Below, one piece after another: positions 44,223 through 52,463 of a stretch of DNA of 64,000 nt. This stretch comes from [Clostridium] citroniae WAL-17108 (GTDB lineage: Bacteria; Bacillota; Clostridia; Lachnospirales; Lachnospiraceae). How positions within the stretch are numbered: position 1 is the stretch's first letter; each line of letters begins with the position of its first letter. The translations under genes and the position numbers were made by a program. The stretch lies in the NCBI RefSeq assembly GCF_000233455.1, contig NZ_JH376420.1:1066535-1130534 (forward strand), read 5' to 3'. Below the pieces are notes generated by a model. It searched no databases. It saw only the letters and a list, made by a program, of their open reading frames with translations, and was not told the origin of the DNA.

Positions 44223-45038
44223 TTATAGTTCGATCTCATCTGCCAGGAATACGGGTCCGTCCTTACAGATGCGCTTATTGTGTACCTGTGAATGGCGGTC
44301 AATATCCTTTGACTGGCACACGCAGGCCAGACAGGCTCCCACGCCGCAGGCCATCTTTTCTTCCAGTGACAGCCAGCACTCCATTCCCTGCTCAGCGGCA
44401 TAAGCCTTCAGGGCACGGAGCATGGGGGTGGGACCGCAGGCATAAATGATATCGGCCTTTAACCCCTGTTCACGTATGGCATCCAGTACATTGCCTTTTG
44501 TTCCCGCACTTCCGTCCTCGGTGGCCGCATAGACCGGTCCGTACGCCTCAAACTCCTCCTTCAGGAACATCTGGCTGTCCCTGTATCCCAGCACTGACCG
44601 GACCATTCCCCGGCCGCTGTCAGCTCCGCTCTCCCGGCCGGACTCTTGTTCCGCCTGAAGGGCTTTGGCCAGTTCCAGCAGGGGAGGGATTCCGATGCCT
44701 CCTCCGATCAGAAACGCTCTCTTCTCAGGCTTTAACGGAAAGCCGTTGCCCAGAGGTCCCAGCACATCAATGGTATCCCCTTCCTTCAGGCAGGAAAACT
44801 CCTTTGTGCCGGCGCCTGCAATGCGGTAAACCAGGCGCAGTTCTCCCTTTTCCCGGTCAATGCCGCACAGGCTGATGGGCCTTGGAAGCATCTTTGATCC
44901 GTCCTTTGAGTACAGGGACAAAAACTGTCCCGGAACTGCTTCCCCCGCGATCTGGGGGGCCTTGATCCTCATATCATATATATCCTCAGTCAGCCGGTCC
45001 TGTTTTGTGATGACCGCTGTCATTTTTATCTTTGCCAT
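44223..45038 (-). CDS. pyrK: Dihydroorotate dehydrogenase electron-transfer subunit
   Basis: This 271-residue protein carries a ferredoxin-reductase-type FAD domain (RPISLCG), an NAD domain (IGGGIGIPPLLELAKAL) and a C-terminal [2Fe-2S] Cys cluster (MACGVGACLACVC and a later CKDGPVF). It passes electrons from PyrD to NAD. About 15 residues rich in Gly, Ser, Asp and Glu (near residues 140-155) form an insertion that looks like a flexible loop. It lies between pyrF and pyrD in one operon. Confidence 0.95.
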   Translation of the reverse strand: MAKIKMTAVITKQDRLTEDIYDMRIKAPQIAGEAVPGQFLSLYSKDGSKMLPRPISLCGIDREKGELRLVYRIAGAGTKEFSCLKEGDTIDVLGPLGNGFPLKPEKRAFLIGGGIGIPPLLELAKALQAEQESGRESGADSGRGMVRSVLGYRDSQMFLKEEFEAYGPVYAATEDGSAGTKGNVLDAIREQGLKADIIYACGPTPMLRALKAYAAEQGMECWLSLEEKMACGVGACLACVCQSKDIDRHSQVHNKRICKDGPVFLADEIEL

Positions 45039-45080
45039 AAAAAATCTCCATCTTTATTGTGCCGCCACATTATGTTCTTA

Positions 45081-45109
45081 CAGCACCGGCAATAATCTGC
45101 CGGTGCTGC
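45081..45109 (-). promoter_or_regulatory. Perfect hairpin between pyrF and pyrK
   Basis: CAGCACCGGCA and TGCCGGTGCTG form an 11-bp stem with a 7-base loop. No T-run follows, so it is more likely an RNA processing or stability element than a full terminator. Confidence 0.5.
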
Positions 45110-45115
45110 AGTCCG

Positions 45116-46033
45116 TTACAGTACGCTGTTGATATCAGCAACCATATCCAGTACGGCCTGTCTGGAGGCTTCGCCAAAATGCTCCGGACCGAACTGTTTA
45201 TACTTATCCTGCTTGTAAGCAGCTATGATGCCCCTGGATGAGTTCACAATGGCCCCAAGTCCATCCTCATTAAAACAGTGCTTTAGGTCATCCGCCGTAC
45301 CGCCCTGTGCACCGTATCCCGGCACCAGGAAATAGGTTGCGGGCATCAGCTTGCGGAGGATCCTGCTCATCTCCGGGTAGGTGGCGCCCACCACGGCTCC
45401 CACATTGCTGTATGCACCGTCCATGGAAGCAGCTCCCCACTCCATCACCTTCTGGGCCACCCATTCGTATAAGGGTCTTCCATCGATCAAGCGGTCCTGA
45501 AATTCGCCGCTGCTGGGGTTGGATGTCTTAACCAGGACAAACAGTCCCTTATCATCAGTGTTGCACACATCTACAAAGGGCTTTACTCCGTCTGTTCCAA
45601 GATATGGATTGACCGTAAGCATATCCACGTCAAATCCTCTGTATGCATTGCTTCCCACCTGGACCGCGCCCAAATGGCCGGTGGCATATGCCGCGGAAGT
45701 GGAACCAATATCCCCCCGCTTGGCGTCTCCAATAACGGTCAGGCCCTTTTCGTGGCAGTATTCCACTGTTTTCTTATATGCAATAAGCCCTTCTATGCCA
45801 AACTGTTCATACATGGCGATCTGCGGCTTAACTGCCGGGATCAGATCACATGTATGGTCAATGATTTCCTTATTAAACTGCCAGATAGCGTCCGCAGCCC
45901 CCTCCAGGGTCTCTCCGTATGCATCAAAGGATTTCTTAACCACATGTCCGGGCACATAGGACAGCATCGGATCCAGTCCGACACAGATCGGGGCGTTTGT
46001 CTTCTTTATCTTTTCAATCAACTGACTAATCAT
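45116..46033 (-). CDS. pyrF: Orotidine-5'-phosphate decarboxylase
   Basis: The 305-residue protein belongs to the long (type 2) OMP decarboxylases, with CVGLDPML at the start and the catalytic DAKRGDIGSTS region. It makes UMP. The ATG at 46033 is chosen because AAGGAGG lies just upstream; the open frame extends 48 codons further without a ribosome site. It is the first gene of pyrF-pyrK-pyrD. Confidence 0.95.
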   Translation of the reverse strand: MISQLIEKIKKTNAPICVGLDPMLSYVPGHVVKKSFDAYGETLEGAADAIWQFNKEIIDHTCDLIPAVKPQIAMYEQFGIEGLIAYKKTVEYCHEKGLTVIGDAKRGDIGSTSAAYATGHLGAVQVGSNAYRGFDVDMLTVNPYLGTDGVKPFVDVCNTDDKGLFVLVKTSNPSSGEFQDRLIDGRPLYEWVAQKVMEWGAASMDGAYSNVGAVVGATYPEMSRILRKLMPATYFLVPGYGAQGGTADDLKHCFNEDGLGAIVNSSRGIIAAYKQDKYKQFGPEHFGEASRQAVLDMVADINSVL

Positions 46034-46311
46034 AGCGTCCTCCTTATGTATGAGTACTGAAAACTCTTTCCCCATTCTAACATATAAAGTACCTTGTTTC
46101 AAGGAATGATATTCCAGTATTAAAAAATATTTTGTCGTGTTTTTTTGAACCGTGTACCCGGAAAACGATTTGCCCATGAATCTATTTGCTCCCGGATCTA
46201 TTTACTCCTGGTAAATTTTGTTGTATGCTACTTTTATAAATATCCTCAGTGGGCAGGGACGACTATGGTGTATTTCCTTTTCCTCTGAGAGCAGGGGCGG
46301 GAGAAACCAAT

Positions 46312-47226
46312 ATGAGCGAATTTAATCGATCCAGTGAACTGTCACATATACTGAAGCTTCAGGAGGAGGCCCATGACGGCCGGGCAGATCTTAAAGCGGA
46401 CATGTGGGACCGGCGTGTAAAGAACTGGAAGCAGAACTTCTGGAATCAAAACCTGAAAAAGGGAAAAGCCATGGACCGGATCATGGAAACTGCTGATTAT
46501 CTGAGAGTCAACGGAGTCCTTGGACCGGATACGGATGTGGTGGATATCGGATGCGGGCCGGGACGTTTTGTATCCGAATTTGCCTCCACCGCGCGCCGGG
46601 TGGTGGGCATTGACATTTCCACCCGCACCATTGAATATGCCCAACTGTTTACCCGTGAGCAGGGACGGGACAACACCCGGTTCCTGGTCCGTGATTTCTG
46701 CAGCATGGACCTTGAGGCTGAAGGACTTTACCATGCCTTTGATCTTGCCTTCTGTTCCCTGTCCCCGGCTGTTTCCGGCCTTGAGGGCCTTGAAAAATTC
46801 ATGGAGTTGAGCAGGTCCTGGTGCTGCATGAACGCCATTGTATCCGGCCGCCACCAACTCCACGAGCGCATTGCCAGGGAGGTGTTTCACAGGGATACCC
46901 TAAACAGCTGGAACGGACGGCATTTTTACACCAGTTTCAATACTCTTTTCCTTACCGGGTACCTGCCGGTCACCAGCTATTATACCCAGACCAAGGAAAA
47001 TTACCGGACAGCGGACAGGGAGTTTGCAGAGATATCCGGTTCCATTATCCTGCCGCCCGGTGAGAGGACCACGGATCGGATTGAGAAAATATACCGCTGG
47101 ATGGCGGAACACGCGGACGAGGACGGCAATCTCTATGAGAGCTCGGAATTTACATATGGACGGCTGCTGTGGAATTTAAAGGGCAAACGGACCCAGACAC
47201 GGCGGTCTGTGGAGAACAGCCATTAA
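46312..47226 (+). CDS. Class I SAM-dependent methyltransferase
   Basis: The 304-residue protein has the SAM-binding motif VVDIGCGPGRFV near residue 80 and GIDIST near 103, typical of Methyltransf_11/25 enzymes. The N-terminal helical part (DMWDRRVKNWKQNFW) resembles small-molecule methyltransferases of anaerobes. The ATG at 46312 is preferred over the upstream frame. It is divergent from pyrF, and its stop codon lies within a 13-base tandem repeat. Substrate is unknown. Confidence 0.8.
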   Translation: MSEFNRSSELSHILKLQEEAHDGRADLKADMWDRRVKNWKQNFWNQNLKKGKAMDRIMETADYLRVNGVLGPDTDVVDIGCGPGRFVSEFASTARRVVGIDISTRTIEYAQLFTREQGRDNTRFLVRDFCSMDLEAEGLYHAFDLAFCSLSPAVSGLEGLEKFMELSRSWCCMNAIVSGRHQLHERIAREVFHRDTLNSWNGRHFYTSFNTLFLTGYLPVTSYYTQTKENYRTADREFAEISGSIILPPGERTTDRIEKIYRWMAEHADEDGNLYESSEFTYGRLLWNLKGKRTQTRRSVENSH

Positions 47227-47247
47227 GAACTGCTATTAAGAACTGCT
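47222..47247. repeat. 13-bp tandem repeat over the methyltransferase stop codon
   Basis: ATTAAGAACTGCT occurs twice in tandem, followed by a partial third copy (ATTAGAG). The first copy contains the stop codon, suggesting slippage-type duplication. Confidence 0.6.
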
Positions 47248-47261
47248 ATTAGAGACAGCAA

Positions 47262-47312
47262 AAAACTGCCACGGAAGGGATGAGCATTTTCCCTTTTGCA
47301 GCAGTTTTTCAG
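47262..47312 (+). terminator. Terminator after the methyltransferase gene
   Basis: AAAAACTGC and GCAGTTTTT pair around a loop containing an inner AAGGG/CCCTT stem; the 3' side supplies the T-run. Confidence 0.6.
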
Positions 47313-47332
47313 ATTCAGAGTCTTATTTCCGG

Positions 47333-47535
47333 GGAACGGAATCCACCAGGAGCCCCTCCATGTCCTCCCTGGCCACATCCACATGGTACATAACTTTATA
47401 GTAGTCAATGGCCAGATCCACAATATCCACATCATATAAATCCGGATATAACAGGTTTGTCACCCAATGCAGCCCGATAAAGCGGTTGACAGAGGACGGA
47501 CGGTCGGAAAAACGCTCTGTATCAACAGTACATGC
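47333..47535 (-). pseudogene. C-terminal fragment of an ABC transporter substrate-binding protein
   Basis: About 67 codons end in a TAA at 47333. The sequence (VNRFIGLHWVTNLLYPDLY, VDIVDLAIDYYKVMYHVDV) is the typical last helix pair of periplasmic-binding proteins for iron-siderophore or cobalamin (PBP2-type). The rest of the gene is absent: the homologous frame stops near 47535, where a plus-strand TetR fragment begins. This marks a deletion. Confidence 0.65.
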
Positions 47536-47738
47536 TGTCCGCCAACAGCTGGGAAAAACTTATTCAATATGGGATTGAGAGAAATGAATTTAACCATGTG
47601 GATATTCCTGCAGTATTTGATCTGATCGTGTTCTCTTATCAGGGTGTGCGCATGTTCAGCAAACTGATGCCAATCAATGAACAGATACCGTCCGGCATCA
47701 TAAAAGAGATCAAAAAAATATTAATAAGGGAGGATTAA
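47532..47738 (+). pseudogene. C-terminal fragment of a TetR-type regulator
   Basis: The 68-codon frame begins without a ribosome site and reads like the last helices of a TetR ligand domain (WEKLIQYGIERNEFNHVDI, VFDLIVFSYQGVRMFSKLM, KEIKKIL). The HTH half is missing. Its end contains the GGGAGG ribosome site of the next gene. It abuts head-on the binding-protein fragment at 47535. Confidence 0.6.
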
Positions 47739-47741
47739 ACA

Positions 47742-48560
47742 ATGGCAGCTGTTTTTAACAATTTTCAGGAGGATACCAATGCTTTTATAAACCCAGGCGA
47801 CCTGACAAAAGAGATAAGCGGGTTCCCTCAAATCTGTATCTCCACTTTTTCAGAAAACATTATCAATCATTTTATTGAAACCAATGAAGCCCGCATAATT
47901 GCACATTTGTATTCTTCAAACGGAGCCATCCCCGTGTACGCCGTCAAATATGCTGATATGACCTTTGGTTTATTCCTTTCCAGGGTCGGCGCTCCGGCAT
48001 GCGTGGCCGGGCTTGAGGAAATAATAGCCTTAGGCGCAAAAGGTATCGTTCTTTTTGGGTGCTGCGGAGTGTTGAACCAGTCGGTTGTTCAGAACAAGAT
48101 CATCATTCCATTGTCAGCGGTCAGGGATGAGGGCACAAGCTATCACTATATTCCCAGCAGTGAAGAGATAAGCGCTGACAGTTCTTCAGTCAATCTTACA
48201 ACAAGATGCTTGGAACAGCATGGGATTCCTTATGTGGCCGGAAAGGTCTGGACCACGGACGCCATCTACAGGGAGACCACCGGATTAATTGAGGAGCGCA
48301 AAAAACAGGGCTGTATTGCGGTTGATATGGAATGCTCCGCTTCCCTGGCCGTGTCTAAATTCAGAAATGTTCCGGTCATCCCCTTCCTGTTCGGAGCCGA
48401 TCATCTTGACTCGGACCGCTGGGAGCCAAGGGACCTGACAGATTACGGGCGTCATTTAAGTGATAAATATATTGCCATTGCCTTGGAAATTGCATTGGTT
48501 TTAGGGGAAACGGTGAAATCTGCGGAAACCAAAAAACCAGACCTTTTATCTGAAATCTAA
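47742..48560 (+). CDS. Nucleoside phosphorylase-family protein
   Basis: The 272-residue protein fits the PNP/uridine phosphorylase superfamily: GAPACVAGLEEIIALGAKGIVLFGCCG (phosphate and nucleoside site), the VDMECSA motif whose Glu binds ribose hydroxyls, and a late FLFGADHLD. It would cleave a nucleoside to base and ribose-1-phosphate. The start follows GGGAGGATTAA. The N-terminal extension of about 45 residues resembles the uridine-phosphorylase-like group of Clostridia. The exact nucleoside is unknown. Confidence 0.82.
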   Translation: MAAVFNNFQEDTNAFINPGDLTKEISGFPQICISTFSENIINHFIETNEARIIAHLYSSNGAIPVYAVKYADMTFGLFLSRVGAPACVAGLEEIIALGAKGIVLFGCCGVLNQSVVQNKIIIPLSAVRDEGTSYHYIPSSEEISADSSSVNLTTRCLEQHGIPYVAGKVWTTDAIYRETTGLIEERKKQGCIAVDMECSASLAVSKFRNVPVIPFLFGADHLDSDRWEPRDLTDYGRHLSDKYIAIALEIALVLGETVKSAETKKPDLLSEI

Positions 48561-48573
48561 AAAATATATAAAA

Positions 48574-48600
48574 TTAGCACTCACCTCTTGACAGTGCTAA
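48574..48600. promoter_or_regulatory. CIRCE element (HrcA operator)
   Basis: TTAGCACTC, nine bases, CAGTGCTAA: 17 of 18 arm positions match the CIRCE consensus. It overlaps the -35 box of hsp20, so HrcA should repress this gene until heat or protein stress. Confidence 0.9.
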
Positions 48601-48615
48601 CAATTGTGTTATAAT
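48588..48615 (+). promoter_or_regulatory. Promoter of hsp20
   Basis: TTGACA, 16 bases, TATAAT, both boxes perfect; located 52 bases before the start codon and overlapped by the CIRCE element. Confidence 0.85.
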
Positions 48616-48666
48616 GCATGTATAACAAATAAAACAAACAGTTCTATCAGCAAGGAGGATACAACG

Positions 48667-49110
48667 ATGATGTTAATACCAAGAAGAAACTACGGACTTA
48701 ATTTATTTGATGAATTTTTTAATGATCCATTCTTTACCGGCTCCACTGAGAAAAACAGCGACAGCAGGAAGCTTCCCGTGATGCGAACCGATATTACGGA
48801 AAAGGATGGCAACTATATAATGGAAATTGAACTTCCGGGATTTAAGAAGGAAGACATCAAGGCAGAATTAAAGGACGGATACCTGACCATTTCAGCTGAG
48901 CATGACGCCTCCAGCGAGAGCAAGGATGATAAGGGAACCGTGATCCACAGAGAGCGCTACACCAGTTCCTGCAAGAGAACCTTCTTTGTAGGCGAGCAGA
49001 CCAGACAGGAAGACATTAAGGCAGGCTTTGAAAACGGCATCCTGAAACTGCAGGTGCCAAAGGATGCGCCCAAGGTAGAAGAAACCCCTAAATATATCGA
49101 CATACTGTAA
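48667..49110 (+). CDS. Small heat-shock protein, Hsp20/alpha-crystallin family
   Basis: The 147-residue ATP-independent chaperone has an N-terminal arm (IPRRNYGLNLFDEFFNDPF) and an alpha-crystallin domain at residues about 40-132 with ELPGFKKEDIKAEL, GYLTISAEH and the conserved FENGILKLQVPK. A C-terminal extension follows. The ATG at 48667 follows AAGGAGGA. It is controlled by the CIRCE operator and a consensus promoter and is followed by a strong hairpin terminator; it stands alone. Confidence 0.95.
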   Translation: MMLIPRRNYGLNLFDEFFNDPFFTGSTEKNSDSRKLPVMRTDITEKDGNYIMEIELPGFKKEDIKAELKDGYLTISAEHDASSESKDDKGTVIHRERYTSSCKRTFFVGEQTRQEDIKAGFENGILKLQVPKDAPKVEETPKYIDIL

Positions 49111-49153
49111 TCCCTCCCTTTTCTTACCCTCTTTTAATATACATTTACCACAT

Positions 49154-49210
49154 AGCCAAAGGCAGACGGAGCGCCCCCACGCCGTCTGCCTTTGGCTGTT
49201 ATGGATTTTT
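49154..49210 (+). terminator. Terminator of hsp20
   Basis: AGCCAAAGGCAGACGG and CCGTCTGCCTTTGGCT form a perfect 16-bp stem with a 12-base loop; TGTTATGGATTTTT follows. Confidence 0.75.
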
Positions 49211-49211
49211 C

Positions 49212-50852
49212 CTATTGTCTTTTCCAGATGAGCTGGTCTTCTTTTATGGTTGCAAGAACCTTTATGTCCCTGATTCCATCCGGCTCTGTTGACAATGGGT
49301 TTTTGTCCAGCACTGCAAAATCAGCCTTTTTTCCGCTTACAATCGAACCTTTTTCATCTTCCTCAAAGTATTGGTACGCCCCATTGACCGTGATGGCCTT
49401 TAATGCCTCCCAAACCGGCAGCCGCTCCGTACCGCCAAGCACCACGCCTCCTTTTGTCCTGCGGTTTACCGCGCACCACAGCGTTTCCATCATATCGGGA
49501 CGTATGACCGGGCTGTCCTGATGTAAGGTAAATACAATGCCCTCCTTAAGAGCTGATGCGGCCGGACTGATGCGGCCGGCCCGCTCCATTCCGAAATTTT
49601 TGATGTGCACGTCCCCCCAGTGGTATACATGTGCCAGGAAAAAGGAGGGAATCACTTTCAGCCGCTTCACCTGCTTTAGCTGATCCAGTCCAAGAAGCTG
49701 GGCGTGTATCATCACCGGGCGTATATCTCCGGGATAAAAGGCGGGACAGTCCGGATCTTCATTTTTTTTCAGATATCCGTAAACAGCTTCCATCTGGTTC
49801 AGATACTGTTCGCAGGCCATATCCCCGTTACAGTGCGCCAGAAGCTGCATTCCCTCCCTTTCAGCTTTCAGTATGTGGGCGTATACTTCCTCATCCTGCA
49901 GCGTACCATATCCTCTGTAATCCTTTGGCTGTCCGCCCTCTTGATCCGCCTCATAGGGTTCCCTCATCCAAGCTGTCCTGCCCTGCGGCGAACCATCCAG
50001 GAACATTTTATATCCGCCCAGCTTGATATGGTTTTTATAAATCCTGATGTGATCCTTTAATTGTTCAGTGACAGTCTTGCTGTCCCTGATATCCCCATAC
50101 GCCACCAGATCCAGTTTCAAAAGCCCGGAACCGGCCAGCAGCCCGTACAGGGGAAGCAGACGTTGGGACAGCAGCCCCTCCTGGACCGTGGTGATCCCAT
50201 GGGAGGCGTACAGTTCCTGCGCCCTGGAATACGCCTGCAAAAACTCCTCCTTATCAGGCATGGGAACCTGGTTCTGGTACTTTAAAAAGGCTGCCTCTTC
50301 CATGTAGCCGGTGATGGTTTTGTCCTTAATCTCGATCACGCCTCCCTGGGGACATACGGTATCGGGTGTAATCCCAAGCTGGTTCAGGGCCATGGTATTC
50401 AGCACACCCATATGGCCTGACTGGTGTTTCATGATCAGGGGATTGCGGGGCGCCGCCTGATCCAGCACCATCCGCCTGGGATGGGTGTGCTCCTTCAGGC
50501 AGTTATGGTCATACCCGGACGCCTGTACCCACTGGCCCTCCGGTATCTTCCTCTGCCTGATAAAATCCTGTATGCGTGAAATAATGGTATCAAAATTTTC
50601 CGCTCCGTCCAGGTTTACCTCCATGGTATTGCTGGCACACGCGGTAAAATGGCTGTGGGGATCGATGAAACCCGGCACCATTACATTTCCCTGAAGATCC
50701 CCCTTACGGACCTGGGAACCGGCCCGCTCCAGCAGGTCTTTATAAGTTCCGGCATCTGTAATCCTCCCATTCTCCGTAAGCACGGCCTCCACGCATGGCT
50801 TTTGGTCCTCCATGGTAAGGATCGTTCCATTGTAATACAATATCTGTCCCAT
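49212..50852 (-). CDS. Amidohydrolase family protein (YtcJ-like)
   Basis: The 546-residue protein has the amidohydrolase metal site start DPHSHF, later SGHMG, LAHCNGD, HAQLL and a final HQDSP, as in the YtcJ/Amidohydro_3 family. These hydrolyse various amides or act as exoenzyme-like deacylases; substrates are mostly unknown. The ATG at 50852 follows GGGAGAG. It is divergent from the phospholipase D-like gene. Confidence 0.82.
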   Translation of the reverse strand: MGQILYYNGTILTMEDQKPCVEAVLTENGRITDAGTYKDLLERAGSQVRKGDLQGNVMVPGFIDPHSHFTACASNTMEVNLDGAENFDTIISRIQDFIRQRKIPEGQWVQASGYDHNCLKEHTHPRRMVLDQAAPRNPLIMKHQSGHMGVLNTMALNQLGITPDTVCPQGGVIEIKDKTITGYMEEAAFLKYQNQVPMPDKEEFLQAYSRAQELYASHGITTVQEGLLSQRLLPLYGLLAGSGLLKLDLVAYGDIRDSKTVTEQLKDHIRIYKNHIKLGGYKMFLDGSPQGRTAWMREPYEADQEGGQPKDYRGYGTLQDEEVYAHILKAEREGMQLLAHCNGDMACEQYLNQMEAVYGYLKKNEDPDCPAFYPGDIRPVMIHAQLLGLDQLKQVKRLKVIPSFFLAHVYHWGDVHIKNFGMERAGRISPAASALKEGIVFTLHQDSPVIRPDMMETLWCAVNRRTKGGVVLGGTERLPVWEALKAITVNGAYQYFEEDEKGSIVSGKKADFAVLDKNPLSTEPDGIRDIKVLATIKEDQLIWKRQ

Positions 50853-50977
50853 GATGCGCTCTCCCTTCAAATTATTTGACTTTCCATTCTATTATTAGTA
50901 TAGTACCCTATAGTATGATCCCGTATCAATCCGGCTTTCCGCCGCACATTAGAGTATGCACACAAAAGGAGTTTCTT

Positions 50978-52462
50978 ATGATTCTTAAATGGATAAAAAG
51001 ACACAGACCTTTGACGGCCCTCCTGATCATTTTCCTCTATCTTGTCCTGGGGGCCACTGCGCCCTTTTATCATTATAAACCTGTTTCCCAAATAACAAAA
51101 GAAAATACTTCGGCCGCTGATTTTTATCAGGATGGTCCGGGCTGTGACCGGGCCATGATCCTGGAGACGAACCAGAGCGCCTGGGACGAACGGATGCGCC
51201 TGATGGGGATGGCAAAGGAACGGATCATTCTGTCCACCTTTGATTTCAGGGACGGAGAAAGCCCCAGGGATATCATGTCCCTAATGCTTCACAAAGCGGA
51301 TGAGGGGGTAAAGGTCCAGATACTGGTGGATGGTTTTTCCGGTCTGGTGCGCATGGAGAGGAACAATTACTTCTATGCACTGTCCAGCCATCCCAATATA
51401 GAGATCAAGATCTACAACAAGATAAATCTGCTTCAGCCCTGGACAACCCAGGGCCGGATGCATGACAAATATGTGATCGCGGACGATTACGGCTATATAC
51501 TGGGGGGAAGGAATACCTTTGACTATTTTATCGGTTCCTATCCCACCAACTCCCGCAGCCACGACAGGGAAGTCCTGGTGTACAACACGGCCCACGGCAC
51601 AGAAGACAGTGCAAAAAGCTCCCTGTACCAGGTAGAGGAATATTTTAACCAGGTCTGGAACCTGGAGGTATCCTCCCTGTTCCACGACAGTGAAACCCTG
51701 GGTGAGAAAACATCTGTTAAAAATGCCGCTGCCGTGCTCAGGGAGCGGTATGACTCGTTGGCATCCGCCCATCCGGAGCTGTTTGCCCCGGATAATGAGG
51801 ATGACCTGGCGATCCTGGAAGGGCCGGATCCCCTCACCTATTATCAGACCCACACCGTGCCCGCGGGAAAGATAACCCTGGTGTCCAATCCCACCACCAT
51901 CTATGCCAAAGAACCGGTGGTATTCTACACCTTGACCCAGCTGATGAAACAAGCAAAAGAGCGTGTGGTGATCCACACGCCCTATGCCGTATTCAACAAT
52001 ACCATGTATGAAACCATGTCAGAAGTGACAAAGCAGGTCCCGGTCACCATGATGGTCAATTCCGTGGAAAACGGAGATAACTTTTTTGCCTCCAGCGACT
52101 ATCCCCTGCACAAAAAGAAATTTATCAACACAGGCATGGAAATCCTGGAGTATGACGGCGGACTCTCCTATCACGGCAAATCCCTTGTGATCGATGATGA
52201 ACTGTGCGCCATTGGCTCCTATAACTTTGACCTGCGCAGCACCTATATGGACACTGAGCTGATGCTGGTCATCCAGAGTCCGCCGCTCACCGCCCAGCTG
52301 AAGGAGCACATGGATTCCTATCAGCAGGACTGCCGCACCCTGCAGTCAGACGGCACCTATAAAATCCCCGCCCACGTAAATGTGGCATCCGTTCCTCTCT
52401 ACAAACGCGCCGCGTGGAAGGTGGTAGGGTTTGTAATGCAGCCCTTCCGGTTTCTGATCTGA
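50978..52462 (+). CDS. Phospholipase D-like protein, cardiolipin synthase-type
   Basis: The 494-residue protein has an N-terminal transmembrane anchor (residues 10-30, LTALLIIFLYLVLGATAPFY) and two HKD catalytic motifs: MHDKYVIADD (His162, Lys164, Asp169) with GGRN, and YHGKSLVIDD near residue 398 with GSYN. Two such motifs make one phosphatidyltransferase or phospholipase site, as in cardiolipin synthases. The ATG at 50978 follows AAAGGAG. It converges tightly with the MATE gene. Confidence 0.87.
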   Translation: MILKWIKRHRPLTALLIIFLYLVLGATAPFYHYKPVSQITKENTSAADFYQDGPGCDRAMILETNQSAWDERMRLMGMAKERIILSTFDFRDGESPRDIMSLMLHKADEGVKVQILVDGFSGLVRMERNNYFYALSSHPNIEIKIYNKINLLQPWTTQGRMHDKYVIADDYGYILGGRNTFDYFIGSYPTNSRSHDREVLVYNTAHGTEDSAKSSLYQVEEYFNQVWNLEVSSLFHDSETLGEKTSVKNAAAVLRERYDSLASAHPELFAPDNEDDLAILEGPDPLTYYQTHTVPAGKITLVSNPTTIYAKEPVVFYTLTQLMKQAKERVVIHTPYAVFNNTMYETMSEVTKQVPVTMMVNSVENGDNFFASSDYPLHKKKFINTGMEILEYDGGLSYHGKSLVIDDELCAIGSYNFDLRSTYMDTELMLVIQSPPLTAQLKEHMDSYQQDCRTLQSDGTYKIPAHVNVASVPLYKRAAWKVVGFVMQPFRFLI

Positions 52463-52463
52463 A

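Noticed and set aside
43305..46033. pyr genes as part of the ureide catabolic locus
   Set aside because: They are ordinary core pyrimidine synthesis genes, about 20 kb away, of different base composition and with accessory DNA between.
46034..46177. N-terminal extension of PyrF
   Set aside because: The ATG at 46033 has an ideal AAGGAGG site and matches family length. The extra 48 codons have no ribosome site.
46342..46890. A 182-codon minus-strand frame opposite the methyltransferase
   Set aside because: Composition mirrors the real gene on the other strand, and there is no start signal.
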